Shown: one piece after another, positions 1 through 8,555 of the stretch
How the letters are laid out: every line of letters starts with the position of its first letter
How positions within the stretch are numbered: position 1 is the first letter of the stretch
Assembly: GCA_015067975.1 (NCBI GenBank)
Contig: SVLK01000012.1
Span: 1 to 47,779, forward strand
Reading direction: 5' to 3'
Length of the DNA stretch: 47,779 bases
From: Oscillospiraceae bacterium
Lineage (GTDB): Bacteria; Bacillota; Clostridia; Oscillospirales; Oscillospiraceae
Notes under the pieces: model-generated
What the model was told of the DNA's origin: nothing
Seen by the model: the letters and a program-made list of their open reading frames with translations, nothing else
Databases searched by the model: none
Translations under genes and position numbers: made by a program

Positions 1-235
1 GAAAATCCAAAAGTTTAGATTTTCCCACAATGCTTATCTTTTGGTCTTTGGTTCGGAATAGTGTAGTGCTGGCGGTCTATCTCTTGTTTTCGGTTGCTTG
101 CTTCCTTACCGTACATGAGCATTCGCCGCAGGCTTATCTTTTTTTACAGTTCTCTCAGCGCCTGCCACACCAGCGAAGCAGCTGTTTTCTTTTTTTTGCT
201 CATGTGGTATAGTACAGGAGAAAGCAGGTGAGAGT
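1..235. other. non-coding stretch at window start
   Basis: No convincing gene is visible. A 60-codon frame at 30-212 lacks a ribosome binding site and runs into the barstar promoter region. A TATAGT -10-like hexamer lies at 208-213, with a poor -35 (TTTTCT, 185-190) 17 bp upstream. It could drive the barstar gene. Confidence 0.4.
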
Positions 236-532
236 ATGGATCATAACGCTTATACGCCTATCGTACTGGATCTGACGGATTGCAGCAATCGGGAAGCACT
301 GCATCGGCGCATTCAAAGCACCTTTGATTTTCCCGCTTATTACGGAAAAAACTGGGATGCCATGTGGGACTGCCTGACGGACGTATTTATGGAAAACGGT
401 GTCTGCCGTGTCATCCACATCAAGGGCTTTGACACCATGAGTGATGACTTACAAAACGATTGTCAGGCCATGAAAAAGATATTCTCCCACCTGCAGCAGG
501 ATTTTCCCGATACGATCATTCGTTATCTCTGA
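236..532 (+). CDS. barstar family ribonuclease-inhibitor-like protein
   Basis: A 98-residue protein of the barstar fold. Barstar proteins bind and block secreted barnase-type ribonucleases in the cytoplasm of the producer. The core motif YYGKNWDAMWDCL (about residues 35-47) matches the family signature YYGxNxDAxWD, and the length is typical. The ATG at 236 follows AGGTGAG. No barnase, LXG or other toxin gene is visible on either side, so it is an orphan in this window. It may act as an immunity protein against a neighbour's RNase or have another role. The family call is firm and the partner is unknown. Confidence 0.85.
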   Translation: MDHNAYTPIVLDLTDCSNREALHRRIQSTFDFPAYYGKNWDAMWDCLTDVFMENGVCRVIHIKGFDTMSDDLQNDCQAMKKIFSHLQQDFPDTIIRYL

Positions 533-1653
533 TCCAGCAGTGCAAAATATTCGCTGATGGCTGCTAAGCCACATTGCAGCTCCACCTTGTCGCAAGCATA
601 GCCGATGCGCATGCTGCGGGGCTGTTCAAAGCAGTCACCGGGCACCACAAAGGCGCCGGTGGTGTGGTACATCTCATGGCACAGCTCACGAGAGGGGATG
701 TCATAGTCATAGTACACCAACGCCGTCGTACCGGCCTGCGGTTTGGTGTAACGGACGTGGGGCTCCGATGCCACCCACGCATCCAGAATGGCCAGATTTT
801 CCCGCACGATAGCACAATTACGCTGCAGCAGTACATCTTTATGCGCCAGCGCTTCCGCTGCCAGAGCCTCATCAAACAAGCCGCAGCTGATGTGATTGTA
901 GTCGCGGTGGGAGATCATAGCCGCCAGCGCCGCTTTGTCGCGGGTGGCTACCCAGCCAAGGCGCAATCCCGCCAGTGAAAACACCTTGGACATGCTGCCC
1001 AGCGAGATGCCTTTTTCGTACATATCGACTACCGATTCGCTCCAGATGTCTTCCTGCATCAAGTGGCGGTACACCTCATCACACAGCACATAGGCATCTA
1101 CACCGCGGGCGATTTCCACGATCCGGCGCAGCAGTGTGGTATCCATCAACGCACCGGTAGGATTGTTGGGATTATTGATGCAGATCATTTTCGTGCCCGG
1201 TGTTGCCAGCGCACGCAGTTCATCCAAATCGGGCAGATAGTCATTCTCCTGCTTCAGGTGCAGCAACTGCAAATCGGCACCGTAGCTCTCCGGAATCGAA
1301 TACAGCTGCTGATAGGTAGGCATAATGCTGATCACCCTGTCACCCGGCTCTACCAGAGAGTAGAATACATGGTGGCTGGCGCCGGAAGCGCCATGGGTTG
1401 TGACGATATGCTCCGGCTGCAGTGTGCGATACAGCGAACACACACCTTCTTTAAATGCCGGAGCGCCCAAAATGTCGCCATAAGTCAAGCGACGGGCACA
1501 GAACTGCTGCAAAAAGGCCTCCTTGTCGCTGCCGGTCAAGGCAAACAGCTCATCCACGCTGACCGAATCCACGCAGGTCTCGGCAATATTGTAGCGGGCA
1601 TTGACCTCATACTCGTTCATCCATTCTTCCACTGCAAACGCTTTGATTTTCAT
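523..1653 (-). CDS. PLP-dependent aminotransferase class I/II
   Basis: A 376-residue fold-type I aminotransferase. The PLP Schiff-base lysine is Lys223 in SMSKVFSLAGLRLGW. The upstream motifs NNPNNPTGA and CDEVYRHL hold the Asn and Asp/Tyr that contact the cofactor. The start is set at the ATG at 1653 because AAAGGAG lies just upstream; a longer frame to 1689 has no such site. The 3' end overlaps the convergent barstar gene by 10 bases. The substrate cannot be told from sequence; amino acid transamination or a C-S lyase-like activity are both possible. It is divergent from the epimerase gene. Confidence 0.88.
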   Translation of the reverse strand: MKIKAFAVEEWMNEYEVNARYNIAETCVDSVSVDELFALTGSDKEAFLQQFCARRLTYGDILGAPAFKEGVCSLYRTLQPEHIVTTHGASGASHHVFYSLVEPGDRVISIMPTYQQLYSIPESYGADLQLLHLKQENDYLPDLDELRALATPGTKMICINNPNNPTGALMDTTLLRRIVEIARGVDAYVLCDEVYRHLMQEDIWSESVVDMYEKGISLGSMSKVFSLAGLRLGWVATRDKAALAAMISHRDYNHISCGLFDEALAAEALAHKDVLLQRNCAIVRENLAILDAWVASEPHVRYTKPQAGTTALVYYDYDIPSRELCHEMYHTTGAFVVPGDCFEQPRSMRIGYACDKVELQCGLAAISEYFALLDQR

Positions 1654-1684
1654 ACTCCGTTTCTCCTTTTGATTATTGAAAAAA

Positions 1685-1752
1685 GGCATTCAAAGCCCAA
1701 CCTTGTAACACGCCTGCGGCATGCCGTACCTACGGTTGAGTTTTGAACGCCC
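1685..1752. repeat. imperfect inverted repeat between divergent genes
   Basis: The arms at 1685-1702 and 1734-1752 are imperfect reverse complements (about 15 of 18 positions match), around an inner small palindrome GGCATGCC. The block sits in the leader of the aminotransferase gene. It looks like a small palindromic intergenic element, but no second copy exists in this window. Confidence 0.4.
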
Positions 1753-1867
1753 TTTTGCCCCCAATCCGGTGAAAGGGGAGGTGATGATGCGGTTTTCTGC
1801 ATCATACCACAGCCTTCCCGCTCCGTCAACACGCCAATTGATCAACATATACATTTGGAGGCTGCTT

Positions 1868-2839
1868 ATGGAAAGGATTTTCCTGCATGACGGCGCATTT
1901 TGCGCACAGATCTTACCCTACGGCGCAACGCTGCACTCCCTTTACGTTCCCGACCGCGATGGCACAGCGCGCGACGTAGTACTGGGTTACAACAACCTCT
2001 CCGATTATCAGCGGCATGATGGATATTTGGGTGCTACCGTGGGGCGCAACGCCAACCGCATTGCCGGTGTACAGCTTGTATTGGACAGTCAAATATGGCA
2101 GCTGACGGCCAACGAAGGTACAAATCAGCTGCACAGCGGCTTTTCGGGCCTGCATCAAAAAGTGTGGGACTATAACCAAACGGCAGAAAACGCTGTCACG
2201 CTCCATACCGTTTCTCCTCACGGCGAGGACGGATTTCCCGGTACTTTGGAGGTTTGGGTAAGCTATACCCTATCCGGTGGTGCACTGAGTATGGATTACA
2301 AAGCGGTCTGCGACCGCGATACAGTTGTCAACCTCACCAATCATGCCTATTTCAATTTGGCTGGACAGGAGAGCGGCGCGATAGATGACCATGTGCTGAG
2401 CGTATCGGCCGACTATTATACGCCCTGCGGGCCGGGTACGATCCCCACCGGAGAAGTTCGCGCCGTAGACGGCACGGCACTGGATCTGCGCAGCGGTGTC
2501 GTTTTGGGCCGGCAGTTTGGCGCTCCGGAGCTGCGAGAATATAATGGGTACGACCACAACTTTGCTCTGAACAGTTCTGATGCCGCACAGCTCTACTGTC
2601 CTCGCAGCGGCATCTGTATGGCGGTGGAAACTACGCTGCCGGGACTGCAGGTCTATACCGCGGGATTCCTGTCGGAGCGGCAGGGAAAGCGCGGCTCGGT
2701 TTACAACTGCCACCACGGCGTTTGCCTTGAAACCCAGTTCTGGCCCGACGCCGTTCATCATCCCCATTTCCCATCTCCGGTGCTGCACACAGGGGATATC
2801 TACCGACACAAGACGATATATCGCTTCTCGGTGAAATAA
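1868..2839 (+). CDS. galM: aldose 1-epimerase (galactose mutarotase)
   Basis: A 323-residue cytoplasmic mutarotase that interconverts alpha and beta anomers of aldohexoses such as galactose for the Leloir pathway. Family landmarks are GRxANRI (about 60-66), NQLHSG (near 90), the catalytic acid His159 in NLTNHAYFNL, and the catalytic base Glu288 in CLETQFWPD. The frame is open further upstream (to 1721), but GGAGG at 1857-1861 places the start at the ATG at 1868. No galK or galT lies nearby. The gene ends at a strong terminator (2879-2912). The symbol is by family; the exact sugar is not shown. Confidence 0.92.
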   Translation: MERIFLHDGAFCAQILPYGATLHSLYVPDRDGTARDVVLGYNNLSDYQRHDGYLGATVGRNANRIAGVQLVLDSQIWQLTANEGTNQLHSGFSGLHQKVWDYNQTAENAVTLHTVSPHGEDGFPGTLEVWVSYTLSGGALSMDYKAVCDRDTVVNLTNHAYFNLAGQESGAIDDHVLSVSADYYTPCGPGTIPTGEVRAVDGTALDLRSGVVLGRQFGAPELREYNGYDHNFALNSSDAAQLYCPRSGICMAVETTLPGLQVYTAGFLSERQGKRGSVYNCHHGVCLETQFWPDAVHHPHFPSPVLHTGDIYRHKTIYRFSVK

Positions 2840-2878
2840 AACCCCCTCACAGGTTTAGGGCTCTTCGATAAGACAGGA

Positions 2879-2912
2879 AACGCCAAACTGCGCTTGCAGC
2901 TTGGCGTTTTTT
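2879..2912 (+). terminator. rho-independent terminator after galM
   Basis: The stem AACGCCAA/TTGGCGTT with an inner CTGC/GCAG extension is followed by TTTTTT. The U-run faces right, so it ends the epimerase transcript. Confidence 0.85.
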
Positions 2913-2926
2913 CTTGACATCCCGAT

Positions 2927-3682
2927 TTATTTTTTTGCAATGACAATAGGCTGGTAGAACCCCGTCTCTTCCGGGAATTTCCAAACCACCTCGTCACAGC
3001 CGTATGCCTCCAACAATTCTGTCAGTTCTTCTCTGCGCGTTGCTCTGTACGCGCAGTCAAACTTGCTGATTTGCAGCGTTTCTTCATCATCGATGATATA
3101 TTGGGTCAGTTTGTAATGCTCGCCTTCCCAAGCCCACGTCTGGAACGAAACTCTCTTGCCCTGCTCGGTGGTATGGATATATGGTGGAGAGTAGGGGGGC
3201 TTCTCCTTCAGCAGCGCATCATAATCCCTGATGCTGGCAACGAATATGCCTCCTGCCGCCATTTGCCCTGTGATACTCTTGATGGCCTCCTCCAAAGCAG
3301 CATGGGAAAGCATATGCGGCAGAGCGTTATCCATACAGATCACAATGTCAAACTTTTGAGAAAATGTTTTTGATAAGGCACAAAAGTCAGCGTGCGCAAA
3401 GCAAATGTCCACATTGTTTGTTTCTGCACGCGTCTTTGCTTGCGCAATTTCTGCGTCGCTGATGTCCGATGCAGTCACCTTGTAGCCAAGGGCCGCAAGC
3501 CCGATGGCCTGCGTACCGATTCCGCAGGCGCAGTCAAGAACACTTGCGAATTTGTCAAAACCATGATCCTTAAAAATTTGATCCAGAATCAAGGCTTGCT
3601 CCTGCGTTGTGGCTTGCCAGTCGAAAAACAGCTTATCGTATTGGGAGGCCATATTATCATAAAAGGTCTGTATAATGTCCAT
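2927..3682 (-). CDS. class I SAM-dependent methyltransferase
   Basis: A 251-residue methyltransferase with a Rossmann fold. Motif I is VLDCACGIGT (48-57), followed by the acidic Asp73 in TASDIS that would bind the SAM ribose. The C-terminal half, rich in aromatic and charged residues, is typical of small-molecule or protein methyltransferases, and the substrate is unknown. The ATG at 3682 begins the recognisable domain. The open frame continues to 3943, but it crosses the duplicated lepA tail in a different frame, so that extension is rejected. The gene is visibly more AT-rich than lepA and borders a duplication, both of which suggest acquisition. Confidence 0.85.
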   Translation of the reverse strand: MDIIQTFYDNMASQYDKLFFDWQATTQEQALILDQIFKDHGFDKFASVLDCACGIGTQAIGLAALGYKVTASDISDAEIAQAKTRAETNNVDICFAHADFCALSKTFSQKFDIVICMDNALPHMLSHAALEEAIKSITGQMAAGGIFVASIRDYDALLKEKPPYSPPYIHTTEQGKRVSFQTWAWEGEHYKLTQYIIDDEETLQISKFDCAYRATRREELTELLEAYGCDEVVWKFPEETGFYQPIVIAKK

Positions 3683-3709
3683 ATAAATACACCCTGTCCC
3701 ATTCAGATT

Positions 3710-3806
3710 GCGAGGGCAAAAATCACTCGCTGTCCAGCTTGAGGACGGCCATGAACGCCTCTGTCGGCACCTGTACCGTACCCAGATTGCGCATCTTCTT
3801 TTTGCC
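3710..3806. repeat. 97-bp direct repeat, copy A (duplicated lepA 3' end)
   Basis: These 97 bases are identical to 3927-4023. They carry the last 28 codons and stop of lepA (in minus orientation) plus 13 bases after it. The copy is a non-functional tail fragment lying between the methyltransferase and the hairpin-rich spacer. Confidence 0.95.
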
Positions 3807-3926
3807 TGCCCCACAAAAGCACCGCTTTTGCGGGGACCCCGCACTTGACTCAAACGGTCGGAAGTGAATCCCGACCGTTTCAAGGTTTTGCCTGCGGCAA
3901 AACGCTTGACGCCGCTTCTCACGGCG
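3807..3926. repeat. hairpin-rich 120-bp spacer element
   Basis: The 120 bases between the two lepA tail copies hold four consecutive palindromes: CCCCACAAAAGC/GCTTTTGCGGGG, AAACGGTCGG/CCGACCGTTT, GTTTTGCC/GGCAAAAC and a GCCG/CGGC pair. No protein is encoded. The architecture resembles REP/BIME-like or MITE-like extragenic elements. Mobility is inferred only. Confidence 0.6.
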
Positions 3927-4023
3927 GCGAGGGCAAAAATCACTCGCTGTCCAGCTTGAGGACGGCCATGAACGCCTCTGTCGGCACCTGTACCGTACCC
4001 AGATTGCGCATCTTCTTTTTGCC
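3927..4023. repeat. 97-bp direct repeat, copy B (native lepA 3' end)
   Basis: This is the copy that forms the intact end of lepA (3940-4023) and 13 bases beyond its stop. It is identical to 3710-3806 at an offset of 217 bases. Confidence 0.95.
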
Positions 4024-5748
4024 CTCTTTCTGCTTCTCCAGCAGCTTCTTCTTACGGGTAATATCGCCGCCGTAGCACTTGGCCAGCACGTCCTTACGCA
4101 TGGCCTTTACCGTCTCACGGGCGATGATACGGCCACCGATGGCTGCCTGAATAGGCACTTCGAAGAGCTGACGCGGGATGTTCTCCTTCAGTTTTTCGCA
4201 CAAACGGCGGGCACGGGGATAAGCCTTATCGCGATGGGCAATAAAGCTCAACGCGTCCACGCCGTCGCCGTTGAGCAGCAGATCTACCTTCACCAGATCG
4301 CTGGTACGGTAGCCGGACAGTTCATAGTCCAGCGAGGCATATCCCTTGGTGTTGGCTTTCAGCGTATCGAAAAAGTCGTAGATGATCTCGTTGAGGGGCA
4401 TCTGGTAGTGCAGCTCCACCAGACGGGTGTCCAGATACTGCATATCCTTGAACTCTCCGCGGCGGTCCTGACACATAGGCATGATATTGCCCACAAACTC
4501 GTTGGGCGCAATGATGGATACCTTGACATATGGCTCCTCAGCGTGCTCAATATGGGTGGGATCGGGATAGTTGTGGGGGTTGTCCACCTTCACCAGCGTA
4601 CCGTCATTTTTGTAAACATGGTAAATAACCGACGGCAGCGTAGTGACCAGATCCAAGTTGAACTCACGCTCCAGACGCTCCTGAATGATCTCCATATGGA
4701 GCATTCCCAGAAAACCACAGCGGAAACCGAAGCCCAGCGCCACGGAGGATTCCGGTTCAAAAGTCAGCGAGGCATCATTCAGCTGCAGCTTTTCCAACGC
4801 GTCGCGCAGATCGGGGTATTTGGAGCCGTCCTCGGTGTAAATGCCGCTGTACACCATGGATTGGGCAGGACGGTAGCCGGGCAGCGGCTCGGTGGCCGGA
4901 TTGTCTGCACCGGTAATGGTGTCGCCCACCTGCGTATCCTTTACGTTCTTGATAGATGCAGTAAAGTAGCCCACTTCGCCGGCCTGCAGTGCATCGGTAG
5001 GTTCATTGCCCAGTGGCTTAAGATAGCCGCATTCCAGAATGGTATACTCTGCACCCGTAGCCATCAGCCGGATCGTCTGTCCCTTGCGCAGCGTACCCTG
5101 TTTGATGCGGAAAAGCACTACGACGCCCACATAGGGGTCGTACTGGCTGTCAAACACCAGCGCCTGCAGCGGCGCATTGGGATCTCCGCTGGGCGCGGGC
5201 ACGTTTTGCACGATGTCCTCCAGCACAGCCTCGATATTGATGCCCTGCTTGGCACTGATTTCCGGTGCATCCAGCGCCGGCAGGCCAATGATCTCTTCTA
5301 CTTCCTGCTTGGCACGCAGCGGATCGGCAGCAGGCAGGTCGATCTTATTGAACACCGGCAGGATCTCCAGTTCGTGCTCCATGGCCAGATACGTATTGGC
5401 CAGTGTCTGCGCCTCCACGCCTTGGCTGGAGTCCACCACCAGCAGCGCACCTTCACAGGCGGCCAGAGAGCGGGACACCTCGTAGTTGAAGTCTACATGG
5501 CCGGGGGTATCGATCAGGTTCAGCGCATACGTTTCGCCATCCTGCGCCTTATAGAAGATCTGCACGGCGCGGGACTTAATGGTAATGCCGCGCTCTTTTT
5601 CCAGATCCATATTGTCCAACAGCTGGTTTTCCATATTGCGCTCCGGCACGGCGTTGCACTTCTCCAGCAGGCGGTCGGCCAGCGTAGACTTGCCGTGGTC
5701 TATGTGGGCAATAATAGAAAAATTGCGAATTTTCGATTGATCAAACAT
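3940..5748 (-). CDS. lepA: elongation factor 4 (LepA), back-translocating GTPase
   Basis: A 602-residue translational GTPase of normal family length. It binds ribosomes and helps initiation or rescue of stalled, mistranslocated complexes. GTPase motifs seen are AHIDHGKS (14-21), [16 protein letters not shown] and FNKIDL. The C-terminal LepA-specific domain ends with [22 protein letters not shown]. The ATG at 5748 is preceded by GGAGG. It starts 20 bases after the XRE regulator gene and is probably co-transcribed with it. The last 84 bases belong to a 97-bp segment duplicated downstream, but this copy is intact. Confidence 0.98.
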   Translation of the reverse strand: MFDQSKIRNFSIIAHIDHGKSTLADRLLEKCNAVPERNMENQLLDNMDLEKERGITIKSRAVQIFYKAQDGETYALNLIDTPGHVDFNYEVSRSLAACEGALLVVDSSQGVEAQTLANTYLAMEHELEILPVFNKIDLPAADPLRAKQEVEEIIGLPALDAPEISAKQGINIEAVLEDIVQNVPAPSGDPNAPLQALVFDSQYDPYVGVVVLFRIKQGTLRKGQTIRLMATGAEYTILECGYLKPLGNEPTDALQAGEVGYFTASIKNVKDTQVGDTITGADNPATEPLPGYRPAQSMVYSGIYTEDGSKYPDLRDALEKLQLNDASLTFEPESSVALGFGFRCGFLGMLHMEIIQERLEREFNLDLVTTLPSVIYHVYKNDGTLVKVDNPHNYPDPTHIEHAEEPYVKVSIIAPNEFVGNIMPMCQDRRGEFKDMQYLDTRLVELHYQMPLNEIIYDFFDTLKANTKGYASLDYELSGYRTSDLVKVDLLLNGDGVDALSFIAHRDKAYPRARRLCEKLKENIPRQLFEVPIQAAIGGRIIARETVKAMRKDVLAKCYGGDITRKKKLLEKQKEGKKKMRNLGTVQVPTEAFMAVLKLDSE

Positions 5749-5768
5749 ACTCTTATTACCTCCGGGGA

Positions 5769-6449
5769 TCAGTGGTTTTCGGTGAGGGTGCGGCAGCGCT
5801 CATCCACATTGTGGAACACCTGCGCGGCACTCTGGCTCAAGCCGGGATAATTCGCGCTGAGATTCTCTGCGTCCAAAGCGGGGAATTCCTCGCCTTTTTT
5901 CACGCTGTCGTTGAGTGCACACAAATAGCGCAGCTTGCTCAGTTCCATGTCTGCACTCACCGCTCCGGCATCGTATACCTCATGGTCGATAGAAAAATAC
6001 TCCTCATTGGCGCCGCTGCGGCGATACAATGCGCGCAGTATCTGGTACAGTCCCGCGCTTAGATAGTCTCCGGCAGCAGTGATTGCCTCGCGGTTACCCA
6101 GTTTACCCAACGCATCAAACAGCAGGCTGGCTGTGTTGACTACCAGTTTCTTCTGCAGTGTTGCCAAAATGCTGCCTTTCAGCGTACCTTTTTCCATGCT
6201 GGAGTCGTACAAGTCGTCAGCATCAATCATGGCGCCGTCGCGGCTGAGCGTACGTCCCAGCAGATAGTCGGCCGACACATGATAATACGAGCACACCTTT
6301 ACCACAAAGGCAAGTCCCGGCTCACGGATCCCATTTTCATAGTGGCTCAGCAGCGCTTGGCTAATCCCCAGCTCTGCGGCAGCTTTTCGCTGTGAAACGC
6401 CTTTTTCCTGCCGCAGCAGGCTCAAAGTGCGGGAAAAATCATTTGCCAT
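5769..6449 (-). CDS. XRE-family helix-turn-helix regulator
   Basis: A 226-residue protein with an N-terminal Cro/C1-type HTH (about residues 5-60: [20 protein letters not shown], then ALLSHYENG). The C-terminal two thirds is not recognised and has no visible membrane segment. The ATG at 6449 is chosen; an in-frame TTG at 6461 is an alternative. It lies directly upstream of lepA in the same direction. Its leader carries two near-identical 20-bp direct repeats over a good promoter, which would fit autoregulation. The regulated function is unknown. Confidence 0.8.
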   Translation of the reverse strand: MANDFSRTLSLLRQEKGVSQRKAAAELGISQALLSHYENGIREPGLAFVVKVCSYYHVSADYLLGRTLSRDGAMIDADDLYDSSMEKGTLKGSILATLQKKLVVNTASLLFDALGKLGNREAITAAGDYLSAGLYQILRALYRRSGANEEYFSIDHEVYDAGAVSADMELSKLRYLCALNDSVKKGEEFPALDAENLSANYPGLSQSAAQVFHNVDERCRTLTENH

Positions 6450-6474
6450 ATCTTCACCCAAATTCTCTTTCTTT

Positions 6475-6522
6475 TTTTATACAGGAAGTAAATTATATAT
6501 TATTTTATACCAAAAGTAAATC
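6475..6522. promoter_or_regulatory. direct repeats overlapping the XRE gene promoter
   Basis: The 20-bp units at 6475-6494 and 6503-6522 share TTTTATAC-x2-RAAGTAAAT, spaced by 28 bp; a partial third (TTTTTATACC) lies near 6546. They overlap the minus-strand promoter and so are candidate binding sites for the regulator. Confidence 0.45.
6492..6520 (-). promoter_or_regulatory. sigma-A promoter for XRE regulator-lepA
   Basis: On the minus strand, -35 TTTACT (6515-6520) is separated by 17 bp from a perfect -10 TATAAT (6492-6497), about 43 bp ahead of the regulator start. Confidence 0.55.
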
Positions 6523-6650
6523 GCATTTTGGGTCAAACGGCTTCTTTTTTTATACCACATCATCTTGTGTTTTCAAAAGAAAGCAGGCACTATTTTATCC
6601 CGTTCATAAAACATTTCCATTATTTCCACGAAAGAATGGACGATTTTTGC

Positions 6651-6679
6651 TTGACGCGCAATAAAAAAACATGTATGAT
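6651..6679 (+). promoter_or_regulatory. sigma-A promoter for the M23 peptidase gene
   Basis: TTGACG (6651-6656), a 17-bp spacer, then TATGAT (6674-6679). Transcription would begin near 6686. This rules out the earlier in-frame ATG at 6671 as the start of the peptidase. Confidence 0.7.
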
Positions 6680-6721
6680 ACCATTTGTAACGATTTTGTA
6701 ACCTTTGGATTGGATACACAT

Positions 6722-8434
6722 ATGAACAAAGAGTTGAAGAATAAACATGAAATATCTGCCAAGGACCGCCGGAGTATCTGGGCCAAATGGCACCAGAACT
6801 TGAAGGACTGGATCTGGTGGTTCGGTGAACATCCCCACTGGTATGATATCAATATCCAAGCTGCCTTCTGCCGCGTATTCGTCGCACCCGTGCGCCGGCT
6901 GAAAAAACACCTGAAAGAACTGATCCGCGCACGTCGGGAACATCGCGTACCCGAAACGGAAAGCCGCATCGGACAGCTGCTGCTGTTTTTGTGGGGCAGT
7001 GCTCCTCGCCTAGGCTGCTATATCCGCGAACGGGTTCTGCGTCGCCGCAAGCGCTCTGTGCACACCGGCGGCAAGCGCCGCTCCTTCTTTGAGCACATGC
7101 GCTTTCATCCCGCGGCATTTCTTGTCAGCGCTTTGAGCGTAGCCGCCGTGGCTGTGCTGCTGTCGCTGTACACCCTGGGCGTTACCGCCAGGTATGACGG
7201 TGTGGAACTGGGTACGGTCAGCAGCAATAGCGCCGCCCAGTTGGCCGTCACGCAGGTGGAAGAAATCACTCGCGAAACGCTCAGCGACACAAACTTCACT
7301 GTGGACAGCGCGCTGCTGGAGCTGGAAACCAGCGTTGTGCCCCGCTCCCAGATCGAAACCTCGGAAGAACTGGGTGATACACTTTCCGATCAGCTGGGTC
7401 TGGTGGAATATGGCTATGCCCTGTATGTGGACGATCAGCTGATCGCCGCTACCACATTCCCCGGCGCGTTAGACGAGCTGCTGGGACAGCTTCAGCAAGG
7501 TTACCGCACGCCCAACACCGTGGAGTGTGACTTTGTGGAGAAGGTAGAGCTCCGCGAAGGTTATGTGGATAAGTCCTATATGATGAATCTGGGCCACATT
7601 GCCGAAAAGCTGTACGCCACCAAGTCCGGTGCCGTGGAGTATACCGTTGTCAGCGGTGACTCTCTGTACGGCATTGCCGTGTCCCACGATCTGTCCGTCG
7701 ACGACTTGCTGGACATGAACCCCGGCTATTCCTCCAAGGGTCTGCATCCCGGCGACGTTCTGATCCTGAGCAACGCCGTTCCCTATCTGACCGTCACGAA
7801 CGTGGAGCGCCAGACCTATGTACAGGATGTGCCTTACGATATCATTTATCAGGACGACGACTCCATGTATGAGGGCGACTATAAGGTGCTCTCCGCCGGT
7901 GTTTACGGCAAGGCTGATATCACCGCCAATGTCACCTATGTCAACGGCATGGAATCTTCCCGCCAGATCGTGGCTTCCGTCACGCTGCAGGAGCCTGTCA
8001 CCGAGCTGCAGGCCCGCGGCACGAAGCCCCGTCCCTCCTGGTTCCCCAACGGATATTTCATCTGGCCCTGCAGCGGAATTATCACCGACTACTTCGGCTA
8101 CCGCAACACCGGTATCTCCGGCGCCAGTTACTATCACCGCGCCATTGATATTGCCCGCTCCTACGGTACGCCCATTTATGCCTCCGACGGCGGCACAGTG
8201 GTGCACTCCGGCTGGTACGGCTCGCTGGGTTACTGCGTGATCATCGATCACGGCAATGGCTTCCAGACCACCTACGGCCATAACAGCGAGCTGTATGTGT
8301 CCTATGGCGACAAGGTCTATCAGGGTGAATGCATCGCCGCCATGGGCTCCTCCGGCGTCTCCAGCGGCCCGCACTGTCACTTTGGCATCCAGCTGAACGG
8401 CACTTGGGTGGATCCTATGAACTATCTGTCATAA
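6722..8434 (+). CDS. membrane-anchored M23 peptidase with LysM and G5 domains
   Basis: A 570-residue cell-wall endopeptidase of the LytM/M23 family. In order it shows a basic cytoplasmic N-terminus (1-130), one membrane segment (131-153), an unassigned extracellular part, a LysM peptidoglycan-binding domain (about 304-348, YTVVSGDSLYGIA), a G5-like domain (about 358-435) and the M23 domain (about 440-568). Zinc ligands are visible: His472 and Asp476 in HRAID, and His553 in HCHFG with His551 as a catalytic histidine. All are intact, so an active enzyme that cuts peptide crosslinks is likely. The ATG at 6722 is chosen because the upstream ATG overlaps the -10. It probably works in wall remodelling during growth or division. 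Confidence 0.92.
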   Translation: MNKELKNKHEISAKDRRSIWAKWHQNLKDWIWWFGEHPHWYDINIQAAFCRVFVAPVRRLKKHLKELIRARREHRVPETESRIGQLLLFLWGSAPRLGCYIRERVLRRRKRSVHTGGKRRSFFEHMRFHPAAFLVSALSVAAVAVLLSLYTLGVTARYDGVELGTVSSNSAAQLAVTQVEEITRETLSDTNFTVDSALLELETSVVPRSQIETSEELGDTLSDQLGLVEYGYALYVDDQLIAATTFPGALDELLGQLQQGYRTPNTVECDFVEKVELREGYVDKSYMMNLGHIAEKLYATKSGAVEYTVVSGDSLYGIAVSHDLSVDDLLDMNPGYSSKGLHPGDVLILSNAVPYLTVTNVERQTYVQDVPYDIIYQDDDSMYEGDYKVLSAGVYGKADITANVTYVNGMESSRQIVASVTLQEPVTELQARGTKPRPSWFPNGYFIWPCSGIITDYFGYRNTGISGASYYHRAIDIARSYGTPIYASDGGTVVHSGWYGSLGYCVIIDHGNGFQTTYGHNSELYVSYGDKVYQGECIAAMGSSGVSSGPHCHFGIQLNGTWVDPMNYLS

Positions 8435-8435
8435 G

Positions 8436-8467
8436 AAAAAGAACCGGCTTTGCCGGTTCTTTTTTTT
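8436..8467 (+). terminator. rho-independent terminator after M23 peptidase
   Basis: AGAACCGGC/GCCGGTTCT stem with a 3-base loop followed by seven or more T. Confidence 0.9.
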
Positions 8468-8555
8468 GCTTCCGTTGCATATGTCACAGACTTTTTCCTG
8501 TTACCTGCATATAATAACACTATAAAAACTCACTCTTTTGACAGGAGGATATGTT

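Noticed and set aside
30-212. A 60-codon frame at the left edge with hydrophobic residues
   Set aside because: No ribosome binding site, unusual composition and overlap with the barstar promoter region.
3683-3943. N-terminal extension of the methyltransferase across the duplicated lepA tail
   Set aside because: It reads the repeat in a different frame and gives a low-complexity Arg/Ser-rich peptide.
4234-5850. A 538-codon plus-strand frame opposite lepA
   Set aside because: Antisense shadow of a highly conserved gene.
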